A stretch of DNA of 64,000 nt. Origin: JAJTDS01 sp964202895. GTDB taxonomy: Bacteria; Pseudomonadota; Alphaproteobacteria; Rickettsiales; UBA1997. The first letter of the stretch is position 1, and each line of letters begins with the position of its first letter. The translations under genes were made by a program, and so were the position numbers. This document shows positions 33,653-43,498 of the stretch, piece by piece. The notes beneath the pieces are model-generated. The model was not told the DNA's origin. It did no database searches and saw only the letters and a program-made list of their open reading frames with translations. Location: assembly GCA_964202895.1 (NCBI GenBank), contig CAXNJM010000001.1:930001-994000 (forward strand), written 5' to 3'.

Positions 33653-36600
33653 TTGCCTACAAATAAAAGAAATAAAAAATTTAAGATATTTAAAAAATTT
33701 TCAAAAAAATCACTAGAAGAAGATTTTTATCAATTTATTGATGAGCCAAAAAAGATTATCAAAAGCTCTGTAAACTGGATATCTAAAAGCATATTTATTT
33801 TTTTGGTATTTTCAATTATCATAATGGGATATTTGATAGCTTTGGTTTCTTCGGAGCCAAAAAATTTTAAATTTGTTGACGAATTATTCCGTAAAAAAAT
33901 TATCGAACAAACCTCTGGAAATCAACTTCCTTTCGATATTAATTTTAATAAAAGCTATGTTAGCTTTACTCGCTATGGAATGATAAAAATTACGATTGAT
34001 AAATTTGCGATAAAAAATAGCCAGATTCCAGCAATTGCCAATCTTAAATATGACAAGATTAAATCGGTAGAAATTCCAAAATTAGATTTGCAGTTTTCTA
34101 TTTTACAATTATTGACGAAAAACTTTATTCCTCATTCGGTAAAAATTGCCGATTCTAAGATTAATATTTTAAATCAAATCAAGGAAAGTGCTGTAAATCA
34201 ACAAGATAGCAATATTTCACAAAACTATTATAAATTGGCTATAGATCAGTTAAAAAGTTTAGTTACAGCAGGAATGCCATTACAAAAGCTACGATTAGAA
34301 AATATTGATATCATTATCGAAGATTCATTATTTAGCCCTAATTATGAAATTTCTGCCCAGCCAATTTTATCAATTAAACATTTTGAACTAAGAACAAAAT
34401 TTGCAAACAAAATATTTAATTTTGATGGGTCTGGGCTTGTGACATCTAATCATGATAATTTTATTGCGAAAGAGCTTAATTTTGATTGGAAATGTAATTT
34501 TATTGATTTAAAAAGTTTAAAATGTGAAATAAGTTCATCAAATATTGATATTTCTAAGATTGTCAAGAATTTAATTAATAAATATCCCGTTGTTAATAAT
34601 ATTAAAGATTTAGCAGGTTTTTTTAGCCTTAAGGCTTTATTTACAATTGATGACAGCAAATTATCTGATATAATTATAAGAGCTAATTCCTTTTCAAGCA
34701 AAATTAATTTTGATAATTTTTTTGAGAATCCTCTGAGTTTACACAACTTAAATGTTGAAGCAAAATATGGCTACGAAAATAAGGTTTTTGAAATTAATAA
34801 TTTTAGTGCCGATATAGTTGATCCAAAATTGCAAGCAGAATATTTAGATCTAGAAAGGTTGCAAAATAAAGATCCGCAAGAATTAATAAAAATAAATAAT
34901 ATTGACAATAAAGTTAATAAAAATCTTCAAGATCAAAATTTTGAACTCATTAAATTTAGAAAAGCTGGCTCAAATCAACAGGATCTCATCAGTCGTTTTG
35001 CTCATATTAATGTTAAAACATCAATGAAAGACTATAATAATTTAAAGACTCTTGATTTATCAATAATTCTAAAAAATTGCAGTAGAAATTATCTTGAATA
35101 TTTATGGCCAATTGGTCTTGGTGTCAATAATTTAGATATTAGAAATTGGGTTTCTCAACATATTGATAAATTAAAGATGCCAGATGCCAATTTGTTAATG
35201 AGTTTTAGCATAAAAAATGGGGAGCCAAAGCTAGATAATCTTGATGCTAGCTTTAATTTTGAAAATCTAGATCTAAAATATCATGATAAATTTCCTAAAG
35301 TCGTTAATGCAATTGGTAAGGCTCATTTTACAAAAAAATCTATGGATATTACGGTCAATAGTGCTGAAATTGCTGGTAGCAAGGCAAGTAATGTGGTGGT
35401 TGCAATTAAAGATTTTTGTGCTAATAATTTATTACTGGATATAGATGGATATAGCGAAGGAAAGGCTGTTGATTTGCTAGATTACATTCCTCAAAGCGAA
35501 GAATCTCGCAAGAATATTGCCAAATATTTAGTAGGAGAAGCTAAAACAAAAGTGAGTCTTGGAATTCCAATAGATGAAAATACTGGTTTTCTAGGCACTA
35601 ATTTAAATATTTCTTCGATAGTTACTAATTTAAAAAATCAATATCTAAATAATCAAGTCGCTGTTAATGTCACTAAAAAAATTGGTGAAAAGATTATTTT
35701 TGTTAAAAGTGATTTAGGTCAAGCAAAAATTAACTTACCAATTTTCGGTATTGATAAATCTTTAAATGAAAATGCTGGGCTTGTTTTTGCGATTGATTTA
35801 AATAATTCTTCCAATATCAAGATAGAAAAATTTGAGTTCTGGAAATCTCTAAAAAAAATCAATAATAATCTGAATATCGATAATTTGGAGCCCTCAATTG
35901 TAGAAAATCAGCTTTATGCAGAAGGTGCAAAAAACAAAATTACTAGCAACATTGCATTAAAAAAAGAGCGACCTAATGCTTCAGAAAGCCCCTCTTTTAT
36001 AATTACATCTCTCAATTTAAAAAATAAAAATTTTGGTAAAAATAATTTTGATTTATCTTATCAAAATGAATCAAAAAATAATGTTCAAAAAGTTATTCTT
36101 AGTGGTCAGGTTGTTGATTTAAGCGAATTTCTAAATTATCGTCAAAATAAAAGTGGTAATTGGCAGAATTTTATTATAAAAACTAATCTTAAAAAATTAA
36201 TTTTAAATAATCAAAAAACTCTCGATAAGGTTGATATATCGCTTAATTGCTCTAATTATTTTTGTGAAGAGGGTAAAATAGAGGCAAATATTGCTGATGA
36301 AAAAAATATGCTCGATAAAGCGATTGACATTAAAATACTCAAGCAGGATTCTGAAAATATTGTCATTAAAGGCAAAATAAATAATTTAGGTTATCTTGCA
36401 GAGGCTTTAAATATTTCTGATAAAATTGGCGATGGTTCTATAGTAATTGATATTACAGGCAACAGTCAAGGTTTGAATCCTAATTTTAAAGGAAGTATTA
36501 ATCTCGATAAATCAATTACTTTTTATGAAAGTAAGCAAATTAAGGATTTAGCAAAAGATAGTCTATTTTCAAAAATCAAAGATAAAATATTCGCAAATAA

Positions 36601-36973
36601 CAAAGTGATTTTTAACTTTGCTAAAGCCGAGTTTGCGATTGATAATAAAGTCCTTAAGATTAAATCTTTGGTCGCTAATAATTATAAGATTGGCATCACC
36701 GCTAAAGGTTTTTATAATTTAAAAGATAATTCATTTGAGTTCAAGGGAATGATTATTCCTGCATTTATTATTAATAATTTATTTGGAGTTGATAAAATTC
36801 CAGTAATTGGTAATTTAATAGGTGGTATTCTTACTGGCGGTGAGGGCGGAGGGCTTTTTGGCATTAAATATGAATATGTAAAAAATTCTAATCAAAATGA
36901 TCCAATATTCACAACTTATAAAGTTTTAGCTTTTATACCAACAACAATCAATACTCTATTTGAGAAAATATAA
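33653..36973 (+). CDS. AsmA/YhdP-like envelope protein
   Basis: A 1106-residue protein with one N-terminal membrane helix (FIFLVFSIIIMGYLIALV, near residues 46-63) and a very long periplasmic part made of repeated beta-rich text, typical of the AsmA/YhdP/TamB-like lipid-transfer group. The C-terminal FNLKDNSFEFKGMIIPAF...VIGNLIGGILTGGEGGGLFGIKYEY matches the AsmA-like end (DUF3971 type). Relatives bridge inner and outer membranes and move phospholipid. The start appears to be TTG at 33653. There are many Asn/Lys repeats from AT pressure. Confidence 0.82.
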   Translation: MPTNKRNKKFKIFKKFSKKSLEEDFYQFIDEPKKIIKSSVNWISKSIFIFLVFSIIIMGYLIALVSSEPKNFKFVDELFRKKIIEQTSGNQLPFDINFNKSYVSFTRYGMIKITIDKFAIKNSQIPAIANLKYDKIKSVEIPKLDLQFSILQLLTKNFIPHSVKIADSKINILNQIKESAVNQQDSNISQNYYKLAIDQLKSLVTAGMPLQKLRLENIDIIIEDSLFSPNYEISAQPILSIKHFELRTKFANKIFNFDGSGLVTSNHDNFIAKELNFDWKCNFIDLKSLKCEISSSNIDISKIVKNLINKYPVVNNIKDLAGFFSLKALFTIDDSKLSDIIIRANSFSSKINFDNFFENPLSLHNLNVEAKYGYENKVFEINNFSADIVDPKLQAEYLDLERLQNKDPQELIKINNIDNKVNKNLQDQNFELIKFRKAGSNQQDLISRFAHINVKTSMKDYNNLKTLDLSIILKNCSRNYLEYLWPIGLGVNNLDIRNWVSQHIDKLKMPDANLLMSFSIKNGEPKLDNLDASFNFENLDLKYHDKFPKVVNAIGKAHFTKKSMDITVNSAEIAGSKASNVVVAIKDFCANNLLLDIDGYSEGKAVDLLDYIPQSEESRKNIAKYLVGEAKTKVSLGIPIDENTGFLGTNLNISSIVTNLKNQYLNNQVAVNVTKKIGEKIIFVKSDLGQAKINLPIFGIDKSLNENAGLVFAIDLNNSSNIKIEKFEFWKSLKKINNNLNIDNLEPSIVENQLYAEGAKNKITSNIALKKERPNASESPSFIITSLNLKNKNFGKNNFDLSYQNESKNNVQKVILSGQVVDLSEFLNYRQNKSGNWQNFIIKTNLKKLILNNQKTLDKVDISLNCSNYFCEEGKIEANIADEKNMLDKAIDIKILKQDSENIVIKGKINNLGYLAEALNISDKIGDGSIVIDITGNSQGLNPNFKGSINLDKSITFYESKQIKDLAKDSLFSKIKDKIFANNKVIFNFAKAEFAIDNKVLKIKSLVANNYKIGITAKGFYNLKDNSFEFKGMIIPAFIINNLFGVDKIPVIGNLIGGILTGGEGGGLFGIKYEYVKNSNQNDPIFTTYKVLAFIPTTINTLFEKI

Positions 36974-37085
36974 AGTTAAAATATTTACTTGATAAGTTTT
37001 TTTATTATTTTAAGATGTTTTTCGTTATACAATAATAAATTACTTGTATAGATACAATGTTTTAAATATTAACAAATCAAAAAAT

Positions 37086-37727
37086 ATGAAAACAAACTTA
37101 ATAAAAAAAGTAACTTGCGCCCTAATCATTGCTTCAGCTACTTTAACTTTTTCTTGCAGTAAAAAAGAAAAGCCTCAAAACAAGTCCGAAGTTCAAGATC
37201 TTCCTAATTGGGTTCTTGATCCAAATGTTGCAGATGGCGTTGCTGGAGTTGGTATTGCTGCTCCCTCAAAAGGCGGTCTTAAGTTTCAAATTCCTAATGC
37301 AGAGCTTAATGCAAAAGCTAGCATTGCATCAATAATTCAATCTGAAATTAGCAGAATTACTAAAAATTCTTTAAAATCAGCTAATGTTAATCAAGAAGAT
37401 GATGTTGAAGAGTTTTTCGCTCAAGCAACCAAAGAGGTGGTAAAAAATCTACCTATGTCTGGCGCTAAAAGAATAAACATTTATATCGCTAAAGACGGAA
37501 CCTTATATGTTCATATGGTCTTAAAAAATGAAGATTACACTAAATTCCTAAAAAATAGTGAGAAAAATCTTGAAGCTCGTCTTAAAAAATCTGGATTAAG
37601 TCGCGATAATATCAATAAAAGCGAACAAGCATCAAAAGCATTATTCGATGAATTAGACAAAGAAAGAGATTCAAAAGCTAAAAAAGCTGAATCTACTGAA
37701 AAAGAAGAGAATAAATCGAAAGAATAA
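37086..37727 (+). CDS. LPP20-family lipoprotein
   Basis: A 213-residue lipoprotein. The signal peptide ends LTFSC with a lipobox Cys near residue 20. A domain around DLPNWVLDPNVADGVAGVGIA (residues 36-56) is the LPP20-type opening, where tryptophan and a glycine-containing strand are followed by an Ala-rich helix. The tail (about 165-213) is highly charged Lys/Glu. The ATG at 37086 is preferred; an upstream ATG at 37044 would put a polar segment before the signal. It begins the cluster of LPP20/CsgG-like lipoproteins and is followed by a good terminator. Confidence 0.8.
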   Translation: MKTNLIKKVTCALIIASATLTFSCSKKEKPQNKSEVQDLPNWVLDPNVADGVAGVGIAAPSKGGLKFQIPNAELNAKASIASIIQSEISRITKNSLKSANVNQEDDVEEFFAQATKEVVKNLPMSGAKRINIYIAKDGTLYVHMVLKNEDYTKFLKNSEKNLEARLKKSGLSRDNINKSEQASKALFDELDKERDSKAKKAESTEKEENKSKE

Positions 37728-37746
37728 TATTCTTAATCTGCATTAT

Positions 37747-37788
37747 ACACTGCTTTAGATTCGTAATTTAAAGCAGTGTGTTTATTTT
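37747..37788 (+). terminator. Intrinsic terminator after the LPP20 gene
   Basis: An 11-bp perfect stem, ACACTGCTTTA (37747-37757) with TAAAGCAGTGT (37769-37779), has an 11-base loop and is followed by a T-rich tail. It lies 20 bp after the stop codon. Confidence 0.85.
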
Positions 37789-37806
37789 AATCAATTTTTC
37801 TAAAAT

Positions 37807-37989
37807 ATGAAAATTGCTACAAAAGCCATTCTATTATTTGTTTCGTTATTTGCAATTTCTGCTTGTGCTGATCGTTATGCTGTTAAAGAAATAAAAAAAA
37901 CCACTAAGGCCAACTCTGCATCCTCTAGAATCAATAGCTCTGAAGATAATTCAGAAAAAAATTTTAAAACTCTAAACGAAGAGTTGTAG
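37807..37989 (+). CDS. Small lipoprotein
   Basis: A 60-residue protein with a clear lipoprotein signal: Lys-containing start, hydrophobic core AILLFVSLFAIS and lipobox ISAC at about residue 21. The mature part is about 40 polar residues. No known family. It lies between the terminator and the second LPP20 gene, 4 bp from the latter, so it probably starts that operon. It is likely real because of the signal and the tight spacing. Confidence 0.65.
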   Translation: MKIATKAILLFVSLFAISACADRYAVKEIKKTTKANSASSRINSSEDNSEKNFKTLNEEL

Positions 37990-37993
37990 TTTT

Positions 37994-39046
37994 ATGATTG
38001 CAATAATTGATAGTTTTAGAATATTATCAACCTTATTATCTAGCATTAACAGAATTATAATTCTCGCGATAATAATAATTCCGGGAAGTTGTTCTATTGT
38101 TCATTCTGCTATAAATGATAAAGAAAAATTGCCAAAATGGTATTTATCCCCTAAAAACAATAACGGTAAATATCTTTTTGGAGTAGCTGAAGGTTCGAAT
38201 CTTGAAGAGGCCACAAAACTAGCCTTAATTGATTTTTCATCAAAATTGCTAGTTAAAATTTCTAGTGAATCGCAAATGATAGCCGAAGAAAATCGTTACT
38301 CAATTAACGAAGAAACCCGTCGTAATATACAGCAAATTGTTGAAAAAGTTGAATTAAGTAATTTTAGAGTTAGTAACAGTGAGCAAATCAAAAATCGTCT
38401 TTTTGTTGAAATAGAAGTTGAAAGAATGCCTTTTATTCAACAACAACAACAATCGATAGATTTTTTACAACAGCAAATTAACGACTTACAGGTCTCAATT
38501 AAAAAACCTGAAAATATCAATAATCCTATCAAAAAAAGATTCAATCTGCAAAAAATTCTTGAATTATCAAAAAGAATTGAAATATTGGCAAGATTCATTA
38601 ATGGCGCGGGAGGAAAAGTAGATATCACGGCAAAATTATCTCAAATTTCATCTTTTAAGAAGCAATTTGAAGAAGTAAACGATAATAATGAATTTTTCAT
38701 CACTTATGATAAAAGCCAGAACTACATTCCTGCGATTGCTAAGTTGATTACTAAAGCATTGAATGCTGAAAAAATAAATGTTGCAACCAAAATCAATAAA
38801 TCTTCTCATCAAATTATTGTTAAAATTACTAGTGACTATGAAAAAAATCTAATTTATAAAAATTATTTAGTAAAAATGAAGGTGAACTTTTCTAATTATC
38901 TTCAGGATACAATTATTGCAAGCAATGATTTTGAAGTTACTGGCGCCTCAGTTGTTGATGAAAAGCAAGCTCTTAATTCTGCAATTGCAAATCTTGAAGA
39001 AAGAATAAATAAAGAAGGAATTCTTAAAATTTTAGGAATATATTAA
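37994..39046 (+). CDS. LPP20-domain exported lipoprotein
   Basis: A 350-residue protein. A hydrophobic N-terminus (IIILAIIIIPGSCS, Cys near 35) looks like a lipoprotein signal with a longer leader. LPKWYLSPKNNNGKYLFGVAEGSNLEEATKLALIDF (about 48-83) is an LPP20 domain, resembling Vibrio FlgP and Helicobacter Lpp20. The middle has a Gln-rich coiled coil (QQQQQSIDFLQQQINDL) and the C-terminal half is a second alpha/beta domain. It is followed 20 bp later by the CsgG-like gene. Confidence 0.75.
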   Translation: MIAIIDSFRILSTLLSSINRIIILAIIIIPGSCSIVHSAINDKEKLPKWYLSPKNNNGKYLFGVAEGSNLEEATKLALIDFSSKLLVKISSESQMIAEENRYSINEETRRNIQQIVEKVELSNFRVSNSEQIKNRLFVEIEVERMPFIQQQQQSIDFLQQQINDLQVSIKKPENINNPIKKRFNLQKILELSKRIEILARFINGAGGKVDITAKLSQISSFKKQFEEVNDNNEFFITYDKSQNYIPAIAKLITKALNAEKINVATKINKSSHQIIVKITSDYEKNLIYKNYLVKMKVNFSNYLQDTIIASNDFEVTGASVVDEKQALNSAIANLEERINKEGILKILGIY

Positions 39047-39065
39047 AATCAATTAAACTTTAATA

Positions 39066-40124
39066 ATGATTAAAAAAATAACTACTTACTTTTTTATTTT
39101 TGGAATGCTATTTTCCTGCGCTCCCAAAATTAAAGATTTTAACAAATACCAAAAGCAATTTTTTCCTAAAACTAGTTTTATGCCAAGTCAAGAAGACCTC
39201 AATGGCAAGTTGCCAAAAGTGGTGGTTTTTTCTCTTGATGAAAATGCTAATCAAACCGCATCAAAAGCAGGTTTAGGAGTTTCAATTGCCAATAATATTG
39301 AAAATGTTTTATCGAAAAACAAATTAGCTCAAATAGTCGATAGAAATGCTGCCGATAAGCTTCAACAAGAAATCGCATTGGCTGAAATCAATAAATCTAG
39401 CTCTTACAAGGGGCCACAAATCGCTGAATATGCAATTTCTGGAGCAATTGGTAATGCTAGTTTTAATAGCAAATATTCCTCTGGTGGCACTTTCTTAAAT
39501 CCAAAAACTGGAACAGTAGTTACAGTTCCGCCAAAATATAAATATAATTCTTTAGCGGTAGGCAATATAAAAATTTATGAATTGCCGTCACTTAATGTCT
39601 TGCAAGCAATTGAATTTAATGGTAGAGCTGGAAGAACGGAAGATGCAAGAAATAACGGCGGGATTAATTTCGGAGGAATTTCAATTGGTGGAGAACAAGT
39701 TGCAGGAGCTGATAGAGATGATGGGCTTGTTAGAAAAGCCGGAGAAGATGCTATTGACAATATCAGGGCTGAAATACAAAATATTTTCTCAAAACAGGGC
39801 TATATTATGGAAAAGAGAAGCTTTAAAAAGAAATCCATTTTTAAAATCAATCTTGGAGCTAGTGATGGCATAGTTCAAGGTGATAAATTTGAGATAATAG
39901 GTCAGTTTGAGAATCAAAATTCAATCAATAATCAAGTTGAGGTAGAAAAAAGAATTATTGCCACTGGAAAAATTTCTGATATTATTGACCCAAAAAATGC
40001 TTGGATTATTATTGACGATAGTGAGAATATCGATAAAATAAGGCTTGGTGATACAGTGAAAATAAAGTATAAAAGAAGTAAAATGGATAAATTTGCAAAA
40101 GTTGCTTTATCGGTAATAGAATAA
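39066..40124 (+). CDS. CsgG/FlgT-like outer-membrane lipoprotein
   Basis: A 352-residue lipoprotein (signal ending MLFSC, Cys about 18). Residues about 45-240 follow the CsgG/LpoB pattern: KVVVFSLDENANQTASKAGLGVSIANNIENVL, then QIVDRNAADKLQQEIALAE, then YAISGAIGNASF, then a glycine-rich strand region. The C-terminal part (255-350) has FKINLGASDGIVQGDKFEIIG, as in FlgT-type C-terminal domains. Together with the LPP20 neighbours this resembles the FlgO-FlgP-FlgT set around flagellar outer-membrane rings, or a curli-like secretion pore. No flagellar genes are in the window. Confidence 0.75.
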   Translation: MIKKITTYFFIFGMLFSCAPKIKDFNKYQKQFFPKTSFMPSQEDLNGKLPKVVVFSLDENANQTASKAGLGVSIANNIENVLSKNKLAQIVDRNAADKLQQEIALAEINKSSSYKGPQIAEYAISGAIGNASFNSKYSSGGTFLNPKTGTVVTVPPKYKYNSLAVGNIKIYELPSLNVLQAIEFNGRAGRTEDARNNGGINFGGISIGGEQVAGADRDDGLVRKAGEDAIDNIRAEIQNIFSKQGYIMEKRSFKKKSIFKINLGASDGIVQGDKFEIIGQFENQNSINNQVEVEKRIIATGKISDIIDPKNAWIIIDDSENIDKIRLGDTVKIKYKRSKMDKFAKVALSVIE

Positions 40125-40156
40125 AACTTTAAATCTCTACTAGGTCAATAATTGTA

Positions 40157-41053
40157 ATGGTTAATTTTATTAACAATATCTTTGAAGTTAGTTCGCAATA
40201 TACTCATTATATTTTTGATTTATGGGGTGTTATTCACGATGGATCTAATCTTTATCCTAATGTTAAGGAAAATCTAAAAAAATTAAGAAGTAAAAATAAA
40301 GCAATTTGCTTTCTCTCAAATGCTCCTAGAAGAGCCTTTGTGGCTGAAGAAGTTTTAATTGGCCTAGGAATAGAAAAAGATTGTTACGATTTCGTTATTA
40401 CCTCTGGCGAGTCTTTATTTATTGATATGGCTATAAATCAGTCTAATAATTATAAAGAATTCGGTAAAAATTTTTCTTATTTTGGTCCCGATAAAGATAA
40501 AAACCTTCTTGATGGCCTTAATTACAAGATTGTCGATACAAAGGAAGCCAACTTTGGTATTATTACTGGCTTTAAAAATGATTCATCGACAATTGAAATG
40601 GAGATCCCTGATTTAGAGTTGGCTCTAAAACACAATATTACCATGATATGTGCTAATCCTGATTTCAAAGTTGTAAAACAAAATGGCTCAGAATATCTTT
40701 GTGCTGGTATTTTGGCAAAAAAATATGAAGAATTGGGCGGAAAAGTAATATATTACGGTAAGCCATTTTCTGGTGTTTACCAATTGGTTATAGAGAAATT
40801 TAAGGAATTGAATAATATGTCCACGATAAACCCAAAAAATATTTTAGCAATTGGCGATGCCTTTGAAACCGATATCAAGGGAGCTAGTTCTGCGAATATT
40901 GATTGCGCGATTATTTCTGGAGGTATATATTCTGATAAATTACAAGAAACCCCAATTAACGATAAAGTGGTAATTTTAAAAGCAACAGATGATCTATTAA
41001 ATCAACACCACATTAACAATTCAACGCTTCTTTTCATTGCTGAGTCAGTTTAG
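40157..41053 (+). CDS. HAD-superfamily class IIA hydrolase (TIGR01459-like)
   Basis: A 298-residue phosphatase-like protein. Motif I is YIFDLWGVIHDG with nucleophile Asp21; the usual second Asp is replaced by Trp, as in this alphaproteobacterial subfamily. CFLSNAPRR is motif II, the lysine region is YYGKPFSGVY, and motif IV is ILAIGDAFETDIKGA. The substrate is unknown. It starts 33 bp after the CsgG-like gene in the same direction. Confidence 0.88.
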   Translation: MVNFINNIFEVSSQYTHYIFDLWGVIHDGSNLYPNVKENLKKLRSKNKAICFLSNAPRRAFVAEEVLIGLGIEKDCYDFVITSGESLFIDMAINQSNNYKEFGKNFSYFGPDKDKNLLDGLNYKIVDTKEANFGIITGFKNDSSTIEMEIPDLELALKHNITMICANPDFKVVKQNGSEYLCAGILAKKYEELGGKVIYYGKPFSGVYQLVIEKFKELNNMSTINPKNILAIGDAFETDIKGASSANIDCAIISGGIYSDKLQETPINDKVVILKATDDLLNQHHINNSTLLFIAESV

Positions 41054-41292
41054 ATAAGCAAATAATACTTCTGCTTAATTTATTCAAGAGCTTATTTTTG
41101 GTAAACTATAATATTATATTGTCTTAATTTGAAGCAATTTATCAATTTTTATTGCAAGATTTTTTTCAAAAAATCTATGATTATAAGTCAATTAAAATTT
41201 TAATTCATAAAGATAAATATTAATTTTTACTTAATTTAATTTTTTATTTGTTGTGAAAAACACTATCATTAAAAAAGCAATTCAATAAAAAA

Positions 41293-42054
41293 ATGCCAAA
41301 TTATCGTCTAGCTATATTATCCACAGGCCTAATATTTGGAATAGCCATTTGTAGCAGTGTTGCAACCTGCAAAGAAAATAAAAAAGAATCAAGTCCATTA
41401 AAAATAGATGAAGAGCTTAATTTTGAGAATAGATGGGCTTTTGATGATTCTGGAATTTTTAAAGAAATGGAAGAGATGCAAAAAAAGATGAAAATAATCT
41501 TTGATAATCATCAAAAGCAGTTGCAAATCCTACAAAAAGAATTTGATAAAACTAGCAATAAGGCTTCTAAAAGCAAAATTGCTTTTAGCGAAGTTGACGA
41601 CGGCTATATTTATGAGCTAACTTTTTCTGGCTTTCAGAAAGAAGAGGTGGTTATAAATGTTGAAAATAATAATCTGTTGATATTTGCTAATAATCAAAAG
41701 AATTCTGGTTTAGAGTTAGAAAATAAAAAAGAATCTGTTAATAGTTTTTATTATTCTTTTAGTCTACCTGATTTTGATAGAAGTAAACAGCCAGAAATTA
41801 TGAAATTAGAGAATAAAATAATTGTAAAATTGATTAAAAGCCCTAAAAATTTTGAGAAAGAAAAAAAGTTAATTGAGTCAGAAAAAAAGGTTAAAGAAAA
41901 AACGGTTAAAAAAGAAAAAAAGAAGAGTGATGGTTTGGAAGATAAATTAGTTGAAACCAGTGCTGAAAGCAATAAATCTGCCTCAAAAGCGGATAAAAAA
42001 GATATGCAATATAGCGATAACAGCTCGCTTCAAACAATTGATTGGCCATTCTAA
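41293..42054 (+). CDS. Exported protein with alpha-crystallin (Hsp20)-like domain
   Basis: A 253-residue protein with a hydrophobic N-terminus ending SSVATC (Cys about 26), which suggests export or lipidation. Residues about 50-85 form a coiled coil (EEMQKKMKIIFDNHQKQLQ). Residues about 95-180 have the alpha-crystallin beta-sandwich pattern: YIYELTFSGFQKEEVVINVENNNLLIFANN, then FYYSFSLPDFDRSKQPEIMKLENKIIVKLIK. The tail is a Lys/Glu-rich helix and ends TIDWPF. A holdase acting outside the cytoplasm is inferred. It has its own 240-bp upstream region, and I do not see a clear promoter there. Confidence 0.7.
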   Translation: MPNYRLAILSTGLIFGIAICSSVATCKENKKESSPLKIDEELNFENRWAFDDSGIFKEMEEMQKKMKIIFDNHQKQLQILQKEFDKTSNKASKSKIAFSEVDDGYIYELTFSGFQKEEVVINVENNNLLIFANNQKNSGLELENKKESVNSFYYSFSLPDFDRSKQPEIMKLENKIIVKLIKSPKNFEKEKKLIESEKKVKEKTVKKEKKKSDGLEDKLVETSAESNKSASKADKKDMQYSDNSSLQTIDWPF

Positions 42055-42091
42055 TCTATTTTAAGAGAATAAATAAAAATAAGAGGCTTTT

Positions 42092-43483
42092 TTACTTAAT
42101 AAATTGATTTGGCATTTCTCTTCTATAGCGATCAATTTCTGATTTTCTTGATCTAAACTTTGTTAATTCTGCCCCAGAAAGTTTAATTCCTGATACTGAT
42201 TTTACTGATGCTGGGTTGATTTGATTGCCTTTATAAATAACCTCAAAATGAAGATGTGGGCCAGTTGAACGACCAGTGCTACCAACAAAAGCAACTACAT
42301 CTCCTTGTTTTACTTTAATTCCATTTCTCATATTTCTGGCGAAACGACTAGCATGACCATATGCAGTTGAGTAATCTTGATTATGTCTAATTTGTACAAA
42401 ATTGCCATATCCGCCTTTAACTCCAGCATAAGTTATGGTGCCGTTGCCCGCTGCGATTATTGGGGTTCCTGTTGGTGCTGCAAAATCGGTTCCCTTGTGC
42501 ATTTTTGAATAGCCAAGAATCGGGTGTTTTCTGAGCCCAAAGCCAGAAGAAACTCTTGCTCCGTTAATAGGAGTTCGAAGTAATGATTTACGAATGCTGT
42601 CTCCTTTTGCATCGAAATATTCTATTTTACCGTCAAGATAATGAATATAAGTTTCGATTTTTTTTCTTTTTAAAGATAATGAAGAATAAAGCACTGCACC
42701 ATCTTTAATTTTTTTCCCATCTTCATCATAATAGCTTTCAACTAGCATTTCAAAGCTATCGCCATTTTTTATGTCTCTTTGAAAATCAATGTCATAGCCA
42801 TAAACCGCTATCATTTGCATCATTGCGGTTGCTGAAATTCCTGACTCGATTCCATCGTTAAATAAGCCATTTTTAATTATGCCACGATATTTTGAATATC
42901 GTTTATTAATTTTTATTTTTCTTTCTTTGCCAATATATTTGCCATTTGCCTCTCTTTTAACTATAATTTGTCGTTCGTCGCTTTCTGATATTGCAATTTC
43001 TTCAATAATTGTTGAATGTTTAGTTTTGGTGATGTCCTGATTTTCTTGTGATGTTTTGTAGCCAAGTAGATTCTTAAATTTAATCTTAATTTTATTTTCT
43101 TGTAATATTGATTTTGAGTCTATTAATTTATTGATTTGCTTAACAATATTTTTAGCATCTTCATCATTGCTACCGAAATTTATTAATACCTTGAGTAGAG
43201 TTTCGTGTTTTTTTAGTTGATATTCTATATTTTGCTCTTCTTCAATGTTAATTCCAGATTCTGATATATTGACTTCTATTGGGCTTTTTATTCTTTTCTT
43301 TAGATTAAAATCGGTATAATCGTAGAATAATCTTTTGCTAAAACTAAATATCTCTAAAGCAAGAAATAAAATAATTACTAGTAAAGAGATATATTGAGAG
43401 CTCTTATTGGCAATGGTTTTGTCAATAAATTGCAGAATAGCAATAATAATTTTATTGTGTGATTTATGATGCTTGTTATCCAC
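42092..43483 (-). CDS. M23-family (LytM) metallopeptidase
   Basis: A 463-residue cell-wall peptidase or its regulator. An N-terminal membrane helix (ISLLVIILFLALEIFSF) is followed by a coiled region and an OapA-like central domain. The LytM domain at about 325-430 has all zinc ligands: MHKGTDFAAP (H...D) and GPHLHFEVIYKG (HxH), with GHASRFARN between. It should therefore be catalytically competent, cutting peptidoglycan cross-links. It starts just after the small membrane protein gene and converges on the Hsp20-like gene. Confidence 0.92.
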   Translation of the reverse strand: MDNKHHKSHNKIIIAILQFIDKTIANKSSQYISLLVIILFLALEIFSFSKRLFYDYTDFNLKKRIKSPIEVNISESGINIEEEQNIEYQLKKHETLLKVLINFGSNDEDAKNIVKQINKLIDSKSILQENKIKIKFKNLLGYKTSQENQDITKTKHSTIIEEIAISESDERQIIVKREANGKYIGKERKIKINKRYSKYRGIIKNGLFNDGIESGISATAMMQMIAVYGYDIDFQRDIKNGDSFEMLVESYYDEDGKKIKDGAVLYSSLSLKRKKIETYIHYLDGKIEYFDAKGDSIRKSLLRTPINGARVSSGFGLRKHPILGYSKMHKGTDFAAPTGTPIIAAGNGTITYAGVKGGYGNFVQIRHNQDYSTAYGHASRFARNMRNGIKVKQGDVVAFVGSTGRSTGPHLHFEVIYKGNQINPASVKSVSGIKLSGAELTKFRSRKSEIDRYRREMPNQFIK

Positions 43484-43498
43484 TTTCTTCTCAATTTT

